Shown: one piece after another, positions 1-11,700 of the stretch | Layout of the letters: the number at the start of each line of letters is the position of its first letter | Position numbering within the stretch: the stretch's first letter is position 1 | Assembly (NCBI RefSeq): GCF_000340215.1 | Contig: NW_006921548.1 | Coordinates: 359,400 to 423,399, forward strand | DNA: 64,000 bases | From: Pseudocercospora fijiensis CIRAD86 | Lineage: Eukaryota > Ascomycota > Dothideomycetes > Mycosphaerellales > Mycosphaerellaceae | Direction: 5' to 3' | Notes under the pieces: model-generated | Databases searched by the model: none | Told to the model about the DNA's origin: nothing | Seen by the model: only the letters and a program-made list of their open reading frames with translations | Position numbers and translations under genes: made by a program

Positions 1-416
1 CGGCTATAGGTGCCGGCTATATTTTAAAGTTTGCCGTTCCTACCTCTTTTAGCCGTGCCTACCTTCTTTGCTTATTATAACGTTACTCTACTACAGGCTT
101 ACGCGAAGCTTACTTAGTTGCTTAGCGATACCGCGTTACTACCCCTCTTGCTATATATAATCTTTGTATCGATACTTATACTTCTACGCTCTATATCTAC
201 TACCTCTACTATACCTCCGCTCCGCGCGCGCCTTTCTATACCTTCGTAACGTACCTTTTTACTAATTCGACGACTTTTATAATAGCTAATCTACTCGACT
301 AAATTTAGAAGGGTCGTAAGAAGGGACCTACCGCTACTTAGGGTCGTAATATAACTAGACTTAGTAGAAAGAGTACTATATATTTACGTAAGATAGCCGC
401 TACCGCTACCGGTCGC
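1..416. other. RIP-mutated sequence upstream of the H3 relic, no gene seen
   Basis: TpA-rich sequence with stops in every frame. It begins with a CGGCTATA motif repeated at about 14 bp spacing. It may contain the former promoter and 5' UTR of the H3-like gene that follows. No conserved domain could be read in either strand. Confidence 0.4.
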
Positions 417-968
417 GCTAGTTAAAAGTAGACTACGGGTAAGGCTCCGCGTAAGACGACGGCGGGCAAGACGACGGCGGGTAAGACTCCGCGTAAGACG
501 ACGACGAGTGCTTCTACTACTAGTAGTAATAATCGTAGTAACCGTCGATAGCGCTTAGGAAGTAAGTTTTCTCTATAGCCGGTAGTATAGCCGGTAGTAT
601 AGCCGGTAGCGTAGCCGGCATCTTTACTCCTTTTTACTAATCCTTCTTTAGCCGTAGCCCTTCGTAAGATTCGGAGGTATTAGAAGGGTAACTAGCTCCT
701 TGTTCCGAAAGCTCCCTTCTAGCGACTTGTTCGCGAAATCGCCGTCTTCTATTAAGCCGATCTTCGCTTTTAGAGATCCGTAATCGAGGCCCTTTAGGAG
801 GCTATAGAAGCCTACCTAATTCGCATCTTCGAATATATGTTTCTCTTCTACCTCTTTTCGAACTATACTAATGCTATTTTAGCTGTCTAGCTTATAGCTA
901 TTTACGCTAAGCGCATTACGATAATATAGAAGGATTTTATCGCCCTCGATCGGATTCTTACTAGCTAG
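417..968 (+). pseudogene. Histone H3-like gene relic with two introns, RIP-degenerated
   Basis: Reading frame with stops at 423, 429, 549 and many later codons, nearly all TAG/TAA where H3 has Gln. Exon 1 (to 561) gives a basic tail with TTGKAPRK, like H3 residues around K14/K18, then a second GKTPRK and a Ser/Thr/Asn stretch. Intron 1 is 562-651 (GTAAGT, TACTAAT, TTTAG). Exon 2 restarts as TVALRKIRRYQK, then PFxRLVREIA, ADLRF and EALxEAIEAYL, the H3 alpha-N, alpha-1, loop-1 and alpha-2 core. Intron 2 is about 835-882, its donor mutated to ATATGT. Exon 3 gives AIYAKRITI and KDF, matching the alpha-3 region AIHAKRVTI of H3. Loop 1 has normal H3 length, without the insertion usual in CENP-A, but the tail is divergent, so this is an H3 variant rather than a plain copy. 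The start codon is not identifiable. It cannot now make a histone. Confidence 0.82.
574..620 (+). repeat. 12-bp tandem repeat inside H3 relic intron 1
   Basis: About four copies of the unit TAGCCGGTAGTA lie between the splice donor at 562 and the branch site near 635. Being intronic, they would not have changed the protein. Confidence 0.75.
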
Positions 969-1299
969 AATGTCTTTATTCGCTAAGGTAATAGGTAGCG
1001 TAGTTGTTCTTAGTGTCCTCTATAAGCGTTTCTATACGCAAAATATAGCGCTATATAGCGCGCTCTATATGCTCTTTAGGCATATATATATAGTATAATA
1101 TGCTTTCTTAGGCGTATAGAATTAAAGTCTTCGGAAATTCTATTAGTACTAGTCTTATAAAGGGCATGCTTCAAGTGTTAGAAACCGATAAATTCTATAG
1201 TTCGAACTAGCTAATCCTATAGTTTCTTAGCAAACCGAACTAAACCAACCTAGAATTTTAGCTTAGTAAACCAACCTAACCCAACCCGAACTACTGCGG
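969..1299. other. RIP-mutated spacer, no gene seen
   Basis: TpA-rich sequence between the H3 relic and the MULE relic. It includes a run of AACC/ACC-like motifs near 1,220-1,290. No frame resembles a known domain. Confidence 0.35.
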
Positions 1300-3150
1300 C
1301 GTCTATTTATAGTTAAGTAAGCGCCTTCGGCTCTAGAAGTAACTAACTGTCCGTAGAAAGGAAATTTACGCTACTAGAAGCAGTAGACTAGCTTATACTT
1401 ATAGCTCTAGTATTTACGTAGGATATAAGCTCGGAGGGTTATAAAGTAAGGGTTCTCGTAGTTTGCTATCTACTAGTCCTTAGTATTAAATTCTTCCTTA
1501 GTCTTAGTATAGATATAGGCACGGAAGTTGTTAACAAACGTAGTATAGTCCGGGTCGTCTTGCTACTCGTTCTTGCTAGTCTCTTTATTAAGAACCTACT
1601 TCTATAGCATTAGCTTCCGTACCTAAGCCTAGACATTCTTAAAGATATACTAGGCGTAGATAAGAGCCGGTATACGAGGGTATACTACGTCTAGTGCGTT
1701 TATACAACTACGGTCTCGATTAGTAACCTATAGGTTAGGTAGAGGTAGATCCTACTTACTATATATAGACTTGAAGTTCTTAGTAAACTACGTAAACGCA
1801 GTTTCATCCTCGTTGCCTATAATATAGTATCTAAGGGGGATTGTGTCTCCGGCTCTAGTACTAGACACGATATTAAGCAATAGCTAATTGTACTTATTCG
1901 TCTTATATATATTATCGATAATAATGTAGTCCGGATAGAGCTTATATAACTCGGCTATTTAAGGGCTAATTACGAGCAATTTGTCAAGTTTGCCGTTACT
2001 TAGATTAACCTCCTTCTTAAAGTAGAAACCTAGCTTAGTTAGCTGCTTAAATAGGGCCTCCGGAGTAGTTAAATTACCCTATATAGCCTTCCGTACCTAA
2101 AGCCTTACATTCTAAAGGTCCTTAACGATTTGAATGCCTATAGATAGTATATTATAAGTAAGAGGGTTAAGTTAAGAATAGAAGAAATGAGTAATAGTTA
2201 ACCGGCCGAAACTCGGCCGGTTAACTTCGTAGAATTCGACTTATAATCTTCGCTTTCTATAAACCTATATAACGTCGTATATATACTCGTATTAGCATTT
2301 AGATTATCGACAATAGCCTTCCGTATAGCCTTATTACGCTAGCGCCGACGGTGACTCGCGAAGTCGCGCGTAGAATCCGCTAGACCGTAGTTATACGAGC
2401 TAACCTACCTCTCGACCTACTATCGACCGTCTAGCTTCGTTAAATCTACAGCTTTAATAGTAAGGCGCACTTTGTACCTATAGCGCTTAGAAGTAGCTCC
2501 TTTCCTCTTCGTCTTAGCACTCTTATCGGTCGGTTTACTAGCTCTCGTATACTATATCTAGCGACTAATAATCTTGCCGCGAAGTTGTAGGTTAAGCGCT
2601 CGCGATTTAGTCGTAGATTTAACGTAGAGGTTATACCGCGCCTTCGTAGTATACGCGTAGACCGTACGCTTATACGCCGCTATAGAATAATAGGTATCGA
2701 CTAGCACTAGATCTAGTAGCGCTACGGCCTCCTTATTATTATCTCTATTATTATTATCTCTATTATTATTATCTCTATTATTATTATCTCTATTATTATT
2801 ATCTCTATTATTATTATCTCTATTATTATTATCTCTATTATTATTATCTCTATTATTATTATCTCTATTATTATTATCTCTATTATTATCTCCGACCTTA
2901 ACTTCCTTATTCTCGACTTAAGATACTAATTGCTAAGTAGTCCGTACGCTACCCTCGCGACTCTCGCTAACCTTACGATCTTCGTCTTCTTTCCGCGCCT
3001 ACCGCTCTAATTCGTACTTACGACGCTCCTTATCGTTTAAATCGTTTAAATCGACCTCTTCGTCTTTATCCTTACTAAAACTACTATCTCTAGTAGGACT
3101 ATCTCTTACGATTCTTAGATCTCCGAGGTCTTAAGTGTCTTAGAAGAAAT
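1300..3150 (-). pseudogene. MULE-type DNA transposase relic, RIP-degenerated
   Basis: On the minus strand the frame decodes, ignoring TAG/TAA, into the MULE transposase core of the FAR1/Hop-like families. Visible blocks are IIIDNIYKTNKYN (family: DATYKTNRYG, first catalytic Asp now Asn), PLRYYIIGNEDETAF, VTNRDRSCINAL (second Asp block, VTDRDxALxxAL) and a WHIxKNV-like block read as YIFKNV. A FAR1-like DNA-binding region with basic and Cys/His-like residues precedes it at about 2,300-2,650, and a low-complexity segment encoded by the 2,733-2,892 repeat lies further N-terminal. Many stops and the loss of catalytic Asp make it inactive. Terminal inverted repeats were not found. Confidence 0.8.
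2733..2892. repeat. 15-bp minisatellite (TATTATTATTATCTC), about 10.7 copies
   Basis: Near-perfect tandem array. On the minus strand, in frame with the MULE relic, it encodes repeated Arg-Asp-Asn-Asn-Asn. There is almost no variation between units although the flanks are heavily mutated. Confidence 0.9.
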
Positions 3151-3491
3151 CGCTAGTTTCTAGTACGGAAGACTTATAAAGAGCCTAAGAAGCCGACAAT
3201 ACTATAAGAATAATACCCGAGAAGCGCTATACTATTAAGTTATAAAGAATATAAGAATTTGCTATACTACGAAGTCGAATACGCGACGCGCCGAGCGCCT
3301 AGTAGTACGCTATACTATTCTTAGCTAGTTTATAGTATTAAAGGCACTATACCTAGGGCGGATAGGGCATACCTAGTTTAGCTAGGTACCTGCAAAATAG
3401 TATAGAGGTACCTATAAAATAGCTTTTGCCGTCTACGCCGGGTGCCGCTAAGCTATACCGTACCGTGCCGTGCCTTGCCGTACCGTAACGC
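3151..3491. other. RIP-mutated spacer with 5-mer repeats next to Copia-A
   Basis: No gene seen. Positions 3,448-3,490 hold a short run of CCGTA/CCGTG-like 5-mers just before the CTCCC target site of Copia-A. Confidence 0.4.
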
Positions 3492-3496
3492 CTCCC

Positions 3497-3678
3497 TATT
3501 ATAAATCGTGCTAAGGATGCAACTAATTATCGGATTAACAACTATATAACTATACAAAGAAGGATTAGGAGCCTACTATAGAAACTATAGTTAATATACC
3601 TATTATGCGTCCCTCCTCTTAGCATAGGTTAGCTAATAGTATTAGCTAACTAGCATATTACCTAACTAAACTATAACA
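3497..3678 (-). repeat. Copia-A 3' LTR (182 bp)
   Basis: Aligns end to end with 13,343-13,524. About ten of its differences from that copy are TpA here against TpG or CpA there, so this copy is the more RIP-damaged. The terminal TG at 3,497 reads TA. Confidence 0.9.
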
Positions 3679-3690
3679 CTCCCCCTTAGG
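3679..3690 (-). other. Copia-A polypurine tract
   Basis: On the minus strand CCTAAGGGGGAG lies directly against the TG of the 3' LTR, the expected place for the plus-strand primer of reverse transcription. Confidence 0.75.
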
Positions 3691-5350
3691 TAGAGATAAT
3701 ATGCTACTTAGATTAGACACTTTAAATCTAGGCTTAGAGCTTCACTTTATCTTCTAACTGTCTTTAGATACTAGACTATATCTGCTTTATATGCAGCTTT
3801 ATATACTATACTACTTATACGCGCTTATATTATATTGTCTTATACGCGCTTATATTACATTATTTGCTAATTGGTTTGCTTTGGAGTAATGTCCTTAGTC
3901 GTAATTGTAGGGTTAGTAGGCGCCTATAAAAGACACTTAAACTTAACTAGACAACCTAAACTTTTGTAATCCACTCTTTAGCAATCCCTTAAGTACTAGT
4001 AGCCTCCGCTAGAATTTCTATTTTTACTAAAACTTTTCAAGTCTAATAGCTAGCCGAGACTTTATTCTAGCGATAATTCTTTACCCTAGCCTAGGGAGTA
4101 TAGCGAGTAGTATAGGTAGTAGTAGCAGTAGTAGCGGTAGTAATAATCTAAATAAGAATCGGCACCCTTCGCGTTGTAATAAGCTCTAGCTTGTAGAGAA
4201 TAGTAAGTATTACTATCGGAGTTTTCTCTTTTCCGACAATTTGCTAACTAGGCGTAGTCCTTAAGGAAGTTTAGTTAACTATCGCGATTCTTTAGAGAAT
4301 TATCTAGTGCTTAACTAATATTAGTCCGGAGCAGACTCCGCCTTAGCTACGCAACGTTAATGTTAGGCATTTTATTACGAGCTAGGATAATGCTCGGCTG
4401 TTCCTAAGTATGCCTCTACGCCTACGTAAGGCGGCTAAGGCATTCAATTTAGGTTCAAAATCGAATGTTAACTACTTGCCTACCGCGCTTATATATACGG
4501 CTAGTGCTAGACGCGTATACACTAGTAATAGCTAGTGCGGTCCTTATAAGCAGTTAAAGGGTCCGTACTTAGAGTGTATAACTCTAAGTTATCGAATTAA
4601 TAGCTAGGATGTTGTTTTCCTAAAGGGCGCTTATACTAACTATACTAGCCTAAATTATTATAGTTAATGCGAGTTCTCTAGTAAGTTAGATCTAGTCTTA
4701 TACATTTTTTAAAGCAAAAAACACTAACTCTTTTATTAGGTTACGTCTCTCGGCTACGCTCTAATACGAATCGTTAGACGCCTATAGTGCCTCTACCGCC
4801 TCGCAATCCGGGGAGTAGAGTAGGTACTAATTAGCGTCGTCTGTACGTACTAGTCCCGTCTAGTATCGATTAGAGTACTCCTTAAGGCGCCTAAATAGTA
4901 GCAAATTTGCTGCTATAGTAGGCAAATGCTTATGCCTAGGCTACTACTTAGGGACGTAGTCGTAAGCTAGGTTCTAGGTTGTCTACTAGTCCTAGCTCGA
5001 CTCGTAATTCTAGTCGTTCTTAGAGGGGTTTTTCTAATTACGAAGATAGTAATGCTAAGATAGGTAGCTAATTAGGGAGATTTGGTTTTTCTAGTAGGTA
5101 GAGAGCTATAATGTGTGTTTTTGATTTTAAAATAGGCTAGGTAGTCTAGATTGGTAAAAGCCTTATAGCATTAGAGAGCTTCTAACTCTTAAGGGCTAGG
5201 GTATTTCTTCCTACTTAGTCCTAATGTTGTTATAAAAGTTATAGAAATTTTGTAGCTTAGACTATATAGTACAGCTAGGCTGTTTCTAGAAATTAGAATG
5301 AAATTCAATAAGTATATAAAGTTTTTTTTTTAATCCTATAAATGAAATTT
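3691..5350 (-). other. Copia-A 3' internal tail, no gene recognised
   Basis: About 1.65 kb between the end of RNase H (near 5,360) and the polypurine tract. This is long for Copia. Both strands are full of stops and no domain could be read. It may be untranslated sequence, captured host DNA or a lost extra ORF. Confidence 0.4.
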
Positions 5351-5359
5351 TTCTTTCTA

Positions 5360-5596
5360 AAGGAGTAACTTAGGGGTTTTGTCCTAGGGACGCTATGTTA
5401 TTAGAGAATTTTGTTTAGAGATTTAGGCTTAGTAAAACAGTCCGCTAGTTGTTTGTTAGTAGTAACGAATTCGATACTAATCTTTCCCTAGGCATACTAT
5501 TCTCTATAGTAGTAGTTCCTAAGGGAGACATGCCTCGACCTCTTAGAATTTATATAGTCCTTAATAAGGGAAATAGCTAACTAGTTGTCTACCTAG
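5360..5596 (-). pseudogene. Copia-A RNase H, distal part
   Basis: The minus-strand frame gives VDNxLAISLIKDYINSKRS, then a HVSLRNYY-like block and TTNKxLADCFTKPKSL. These are the DNQxAI, HI(D)xRYH and ADxLTKxL signatures of the Copia RNase H C-terminus. It continues the frame interrupted at 8,776 by Copia-B. Confidence 0.85.
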
Positions 5597-5898
5597 TCTT
5601 AGAAATAAGCTTTGTTAGCCTTAAAGCGAGTAAATAATAATTTCAGGCTACTTTGTCCTTATATCCTTCTTTATATATATACAGCCTTTGTATATAAAGA
5701 AATAAGATTACGAGGCGTAATACGGCGCCTCTAGAACTATCGGATATACCGATACTATTGTCGGAGTAGCCGACAATAGTAAGGATACTCGATAATAGGA
5801 AGGACTAAATATATATATGCCTAGGATAGTTACTAGTTTAGATAGAACACAACGAATACAATATAGTTTAGCCTACACTACTACTATACAATTTAACA
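5597..5898 (+). repeat. Copia-B 5' LTR (302 bp)
   Basis: Matches 8,474-8,775 along its whole length. It carries extra TpA where the right copy keeps CpA or TpG, for example AATACAATATAG against AACACAACACAG. Confidence 0.9.
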
Positions 5899-5919
5899 GG
5901 TTATGAGCCCGGCTAGCTC
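5899..5919 (+). other. Copia-B primer-binding site, tRNA-Met anticodon arm
   Basis: The sequence right after the LTR, GGTTATGAGCCCGG plus following bases, is the reverse complement of CCGGGCTCATAACC. That is a methionine tRNA anticodon stem-loop with CAU, not a tRNA 3' end. Drosophila copia is known to prime with an internally cut initiator tRNA-Met. Confidence 0.75.
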
Positions 5920-8056
5920 TTAATCTAAGATACTAAGCCTTACTCGCTATCGACTACTATTCGAAATACCCTACCGATCTTACTATATATCGATAACGGA
6001 TACTTTTAATCTAGACGACTATCGATATATAAACGACTTATATAACCAATCCCCGAGTATACTACTATACGAAGAGCTATACTAATCGGTTTTTAGTACT
6101 AAACAATACAAACTATACGACTTAGAAGCTAGGCGCGTAGTTTGGTCTCGAAACGTTAAGATACTCGATAGAGTATTCTTAAGTAGTACTACTTATACTA
6201 CTAAAGAATCTATTAGTACGGATACACTACAAGATATACCGACTATAGAACTTAATACTATTAGAGATATTACTACTCAAAACGATAGTACTATACTGCC
6301 GGGGCCTAGCGATAATATGCTAGAAGAACTAGAGAGCTTAGAAGTTACTCTACCTAAGAAACAGTCTCTAGACACCCCGGAATCTACTACTAGTATACAA
6401 GAAGAGCCTAAATATAAAAGGCCTAGACTAGCCAAAGACGAGGCTAATACCCGAATACGGGATATGTTTAATCTATACGAAGGATATAGAAATAACGACG
6501 AAATAGCGTACTTAGCGGACGATAATATTACCGATCCGGATACGTACAAAGATGCTATTACTAGTCCTAATTCCGAGAAGTGGAAAGAGTCTATGCTTAA
6601 AGAAATTACCGATCTACAAGCTCAAAATACCTAGGAACTAGTAGAACTACCGCCGGACCGAAAAGCGCTAAAAGGACGCTTCGTTTATAAATCAAAATTA
6701 AACGAGAAAGGCGAGGTAGTAAAACATAAATCCCGATAGGTAGTAAAAGGGTATAACTAAGTAAAAGGGATTGATTACGATCAAACCTTTAGCTAAACGG
6801 CAAGGCCCGAAACTTAGCGATCGTTATTCTACTTAGCGGCTTATTTTAATTAGGAAATAGAACAGTGGGATATAAAATCCGCGTTCCCAAATGCCGAAAT
6901 AGACAAGGAAATATACGTCGAACAGCCTATAGGCTACACGGACAATACGAATAAGGTATGCCGTCTAAATAAGGCATTATACGGATTAAAACAGTCTCCT
7001 AGGCAATGGTTTAAGAAGCTAAGTAGCCTACTAGCTACTATAGGTTTTAAACTAATACCTAAAGACGAGGCTGCCTTTATAAATAAGGAAACTAATATCC
7101 GAATTACGTGCTACGTTAACGACTTACTTATATTTAGTCCGAATAAAAACGATATCGACTCTATACGAGAATATCTCTCTAAGACGGTAGAAGTTACCGA
7201 TCTAGGTCCTATACGATACTATCTAGGTATAGAAGTATCTAGGGATAGGCCTAATAGGGTAGTAGAACTCTCCCAAAAGGCATATATTAAAAAGATACTA
7301 AAGAGGTTTAATAAAGAAACTAGCGCTAGCGTAGCTACTCCTACGGAGCAAGGAGTAATCCTAAAACAGTCTACGGCTAAAGCGTCTATAGAGGACCTAT
7401 CTGAGTATCAAAAACAAGTAGGGTCTCTTATATACTTAGCTATATAAACGAGACCCGATCTATCTTTCGCGGTAGGACAAGTAGCAAGATATATATCTAA
7501 TCCGGATAGGACTCATTTTAGAGCCCTAGATAGGATTTGGAAATATCTTAATGCTAATTAGAATAGCCTTGTTTATCGGGCTAATCGTCCGCCGCTTCTT
7601 AAAGGTTACTACGACTCCGATTACGGGGGCAATTTAGATAACCGAAAATTAACTACGGCGTATATCTTTACGCTAGGCGATAAGGCCCCGGTATCTTAGG
7701 ATAGTAAGCTCCAAAAGACCGTAGCGCTAAGTAGTTGCGAGGCTGAATATATAGCTCTAACGGAAGCTACTCGGGAATATCAATTCCTATCTAATTTAAT
7801 AGTATCCTTAGATGTAAATCTAGAAGGAAATACTATAGCTACCGATAGCCAAAGTGCTATAGCACTAGCACAAAATCTAGAGCATCACTCTAGGACAAAA
7901 CATATCGATATACGATATCATTATATAAGAGAACTACTTGAAAACAAAGTAATATCTCTAGTATATATAAATACAAAAGATCAAATCGCCGATCTACTAA
8001 CTAAGGCACTATCGGCACCTATATTTACTAGACTAAAGGACTTATTAGGCCTATAA
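5920..8056 (+). pseudogene. Copia-B reverse transcriptase/RNase H relic
   Basis: The frame gives a Ser/Thr-rich linker, then WKESMLKEI, KGRFVYKSKLNEKGEV, the block WDIKSAFPNAEIDKEIY (family VKTAFLNxxLxEEIY, catalytic Asp retained), LNKALYGLKQSPRQWF, the box CYVNDLLIF (family YVDDLLI, one Asp now Asn), and YLGIEVSRD. RNase H shows ALSSCEAEYIALTEATRE, DSQSAIALAQN and ADLLTKAL, ending at TAA 8,054-8,056. Internal stops are mostly TAG/TAA for Gln or Trp. The upstream linker runs almost directly into the primer site, so integrase and Gag are absent. Confidence 0.9.
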
Positions 8057-8473
8057 GGACTTAAGCAACCGTCTAGAATCGAAACTGCCCTAGAAAATAA
8101 AAGGATATACGTAATATACTCTATAGAAGAGTACGTATACTTATGTTCTATTTACTATAGAACTCCTAACCCTAGAATAAAACCGAGTATACTATTCGAT
8201 TCTACGTATAAAACTCCCTAGATCTATATACTTAGGGTATTATACGACTATCTAATAGTATTAAACTAACGGTCGAAAAAGACTCTCTATAAAACGACGA
8301 GGTAACGTCGGAAGAGACTTTGCGGAAAATTACCGGATTAAGCCTAGTTAGTCCGGGGAAATCTAGGGAAACCAAAAATCTACCAAACAATACTTCATTT
8401 ACTCGAAGTACGACAAAACCTACGATTCTATATAATAGGATTGTTTATCGGCTATCTACCGCTTACGGGGGTG

Positions 8474-8775
8474 TCTTAGAAATAAGCTTTGTTAGCCTCA
8501 AAGCGAGTGAATAATAATTTCAGGCTACTTTGTCCTTATATCCTTCTTTATATATATACAGCCTTTGTATATAAAGAAATAAGATTACGAGGCGTAATAC
8601 GGCGCCTCTAGAACTATCGGATATACCGATACTATTGTCGGAGTAGCCGACAATAGTAAGGATACTCGATAATAGGAAGGACTAAATATATATATGCCTA
8701 GGATAGTTACTAGTTTAGATAGAACACAACGAACACAACACAGTTCAGCCTACACTACTACTATACAATTCAACA
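8474..8775 (+). repeat. Copia-B 3' LTR (302 bp)
   Basis: Follows a G-rich tract ACGGGGGTG (polypurine-like). It ends TTCAACA and is followed by target repeat CCTAG. It is less RIP-damaged than the 5' LTR. Confidence 0.9.
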
Positions 8776-11700
8776 CCTAGACATGAATCCTATTAACTTC
8801 TTCCCTAGTAAGTAGTTAAAGCTTAGTCATTAAATTTCGGAGCTAGTAGATTTCTCTATATGCTTCTATTAAAGCAATATACTCTACCTTAGTACTAGAG
8901 AGTACGACTTCTTTTTAGAGCTATAATCTCTATATAATTAGAGTATTATTAAGAAGTATAAGGGCGCCTAATGTTGATCTTAATAATAAAGGGTTACTAG
9001 CAAAGTCTAAATTAGAGTATGCCTGAAATTCTAAAGTTTTCTTCTTTCTAAAGACAAGTCCTTTATTAGCTATACTAGCAATATACCTCTAGAGATGTTT
9101 AGCAGCTATAACATGCTTAGGTCCGGGATTTTAGAGGAACCTAGCAAGGTAGTTAATAGCATAGCTAATGTCTAGTCTAGTCTAGTTAGCTAGAAACTGC
9201 ATTTTACTAATTATAGTATTAAATAGCTAGTAGTCCTAACGGTTATAGGGGGTTGTAAGAGGCTCGTAAAGCTTCTTAAGTAGATACTTTATTAGCTTGC
9301 ACTAGTTTAAGCTATGCTTCTAAAGTTTCTCTTTAGTATAGTGTGTCTAGGAGATAGTAAGGTTTCCCTCCTTGTCTTCCTTTAGGTAAAGGCCTAGAAA
9401 CAGGTTAGACTTAATAACTTTAATTGTATACTTTATACGAAGACCTTCAATTAGAGCATTAATCTTTGCCTTAGAGGTTCTAAAGATTTAGAAGTTATCT
9501 ATATAGAGGAGGACAAGAATACTATTACCTTACTATAGGTAATAGTTACTCTTTGTCCTACTTAGGCTAAGTTAACGAAGAGTGTCTAAAGCATTATAGT
9601 ACTAGAGATTAGTAGCCTGCTTAAGGCTATACAATCCCTTTCTAACACGGATAATCTACTTTAGAGGGTGCTTCTTAAACAGGTACGCGCCTTCTAAGGG
9701 TCTAATAAAAATTTCTTTATCTAGAGGGGGATTTAAGAAAGCGGTCTCGACATTAACCTATCTTCGCTTCTAGTTTTTGTTTACTAAAAGCCTAAGGATA
9801 AGTCTGGTAGTAGCTACTCTTAGTATAGGAGCATAGGTGTTAACATAGTCTAGACCTTGCTTCTATATAAAGCCTCTAGCTGTCTATCTTGCCTTATATT
9901 TGTTAATAGAGCTATCTAGCAGGTATCTAATCTTAAAAACCTATTTTCCTATTAGAGGTGTTCTGCCTTTTAGTAGGGATTCGGCTAGAATCTACTCAAT
10001 TATACTAGACTTTTTAAGAGACCTTATCTCTTTTGTAACGGCTTTTCTCTATTTATCCTAGTTAGGCCTTTTTAGGGCTTCAGCTAGGGTTGTTAGGTTA
10101 GCTAGCTTCTAAGCATCTTTTGTAGTAGCAGCTATAGCAATCTTAGTAATCTTGCTATAGTTATGCTTAGCTACGGCTCTGCTAGACTTAAGTCGTACTT
10201 CGGCTTAAGGAGGGTTTAGCTAAGATAGGTTAGGAGCTCTCTTTCTCTTACTAGTAGTCTTAAGGACTTAGAAGGGAGTAATTAGGGTGTCTTCTAGTTT
10301 AGTAGTATCTGTTTCTTAAGTTTGCTAATTTTTCTTAGGAGCAGCTTCCTACTAGGTAACTAGTAGTTCTAGTTAGTGATTTTGGAGTGTTAGCTTATTA
10401 GCTATAGGTGTTAGCTAAGGTGGTGTTCCTTACTTGAGTATACCTTGCTCCCCCTAAGCTATAAGGGAGTCTTCCTAATCTTCCTAATTATAAGCCTACT
10501 AAGGCTAAGGGATGCTACCTCTAAATAGCTCCCCCTAAGGTTCTAAAGAGTACTAAGGTGTTTAGTCGTTATTAGGGAATAGTGCTAGAATTCCTAACTT
10601 AAATAAAAGGTTAGACTAGGTTTTAAGTACCTAAATAGTCTCCTAAGGGATAGCTAGTCTTAAATACTCCCCCTAAGCTTAAAGGGTACTTAGAAGCTTA
10701 GTAAAATTGTCTTTATAGACAAAGTCCTCGTTAAAGATAACGTATAGAGAGAATCTAATATTATGCTGCTATACGCTATCCTTCTAGTACGGGTTCTAAA
10801 GTAGATAGTTTATTAATGAATTTTCTTAGAATCTAATAAACTAGTAAACGAAAGCTCTTAGTGCAAATTTCTAGGAGTTAAGTCGTTCAACCCTAAATTC
10901 TAGGTATTTGAATGCCTTATAGCTAAATTGTCACGTCTTAGACAAGTTAATGTCTATACTGCCAATATTTAAGTCTAATTCGAAAGCCTTAAGTAGGACT
11001 TCCTTAGTTCTCAAGTTTACTAGTCTATTAGTTAGGTAAATCGAATGCATTACTATAAAGCACTAGTAGTACATTAGCAGGCTAGAGTCAATTATTATTG
11101 CTCTTACCTTAAGTAGAATCGTTTTGTTAGACGACTCTATAATGCTATTCTGCTCTAGTATATATAGTGTAGACACATCCTATCTAATGCTAACTTCCCC
11201 TATAAAATGTACTAGATTATTATTAGTAAACTCTCCCCCGCTATTACTAAAGATAATCTTAGGGATTTTGTTGTATTACCTCTTAATTCTAGTTATCTAG
11301 CTAGTTAGCTTGTTACTACTTGTTACCTTGTCTTTGCTACGAAGTAATAGACCCTACCTAAGCCTAGTTTTGTTATTAGTTAGGATTATAATGTACCTGT
11401 TTCTAAACAGATCAAATAGTTGTACGCTAACAAGGTTAATATAGACTTCGTTAAGGGCTTTCTCTAGTCTAGTTCTATATTCTCTTAATACAACTCTTTA
11501 AGCTCTCGAGAGCTTATAGGTCTTATAGTGCTCGAGTTTAGATGTATTAACTTCTTTTAGGCCTAGAATAGCTTCCTTAGTAGCTATTAGGATCTTGTTA
11601 CTAATATAGCTAAGTCTCTAATGCTATCTCAATGTATCCGCTCGTAGTCTAGCGATAGCTAGGGCTAATAGCTGCCCTTTCTAACTCGATTCTAAGTTTA

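Larger units (their letters stand above)
5597..8775 (+). mobile_element. Copia-B: Ty1/Copia element inserted in Copia-A RNase H
   Basis: Plus-strand element with 302-bp LTRs (5,597-5,898 and 8,474-8,775) and the 5-bp target duplication CCTAG (5,592-5,596 and 8,776-8,780). The exact LTR start is uncertain by 2 bp because the right copy is preceded by TG. Only 2.6 kb of internal sequence remains, covering the linker, reverse transcriptase and RNase H. Gag, protease and integrase are missing, so the element was internally deleted and needed helper functions or is a deletion remnant. Confidence 0.9.

Noticed and set aside
417..968. CENP-A (centromeric H3) identity for the H3 relic
   Set aside because: Loop 1 between REIA and DLRF has canonical H3 length without the usual CENP-A insertion; a divergent tail alone is not enough, so only H3-like is claimed.
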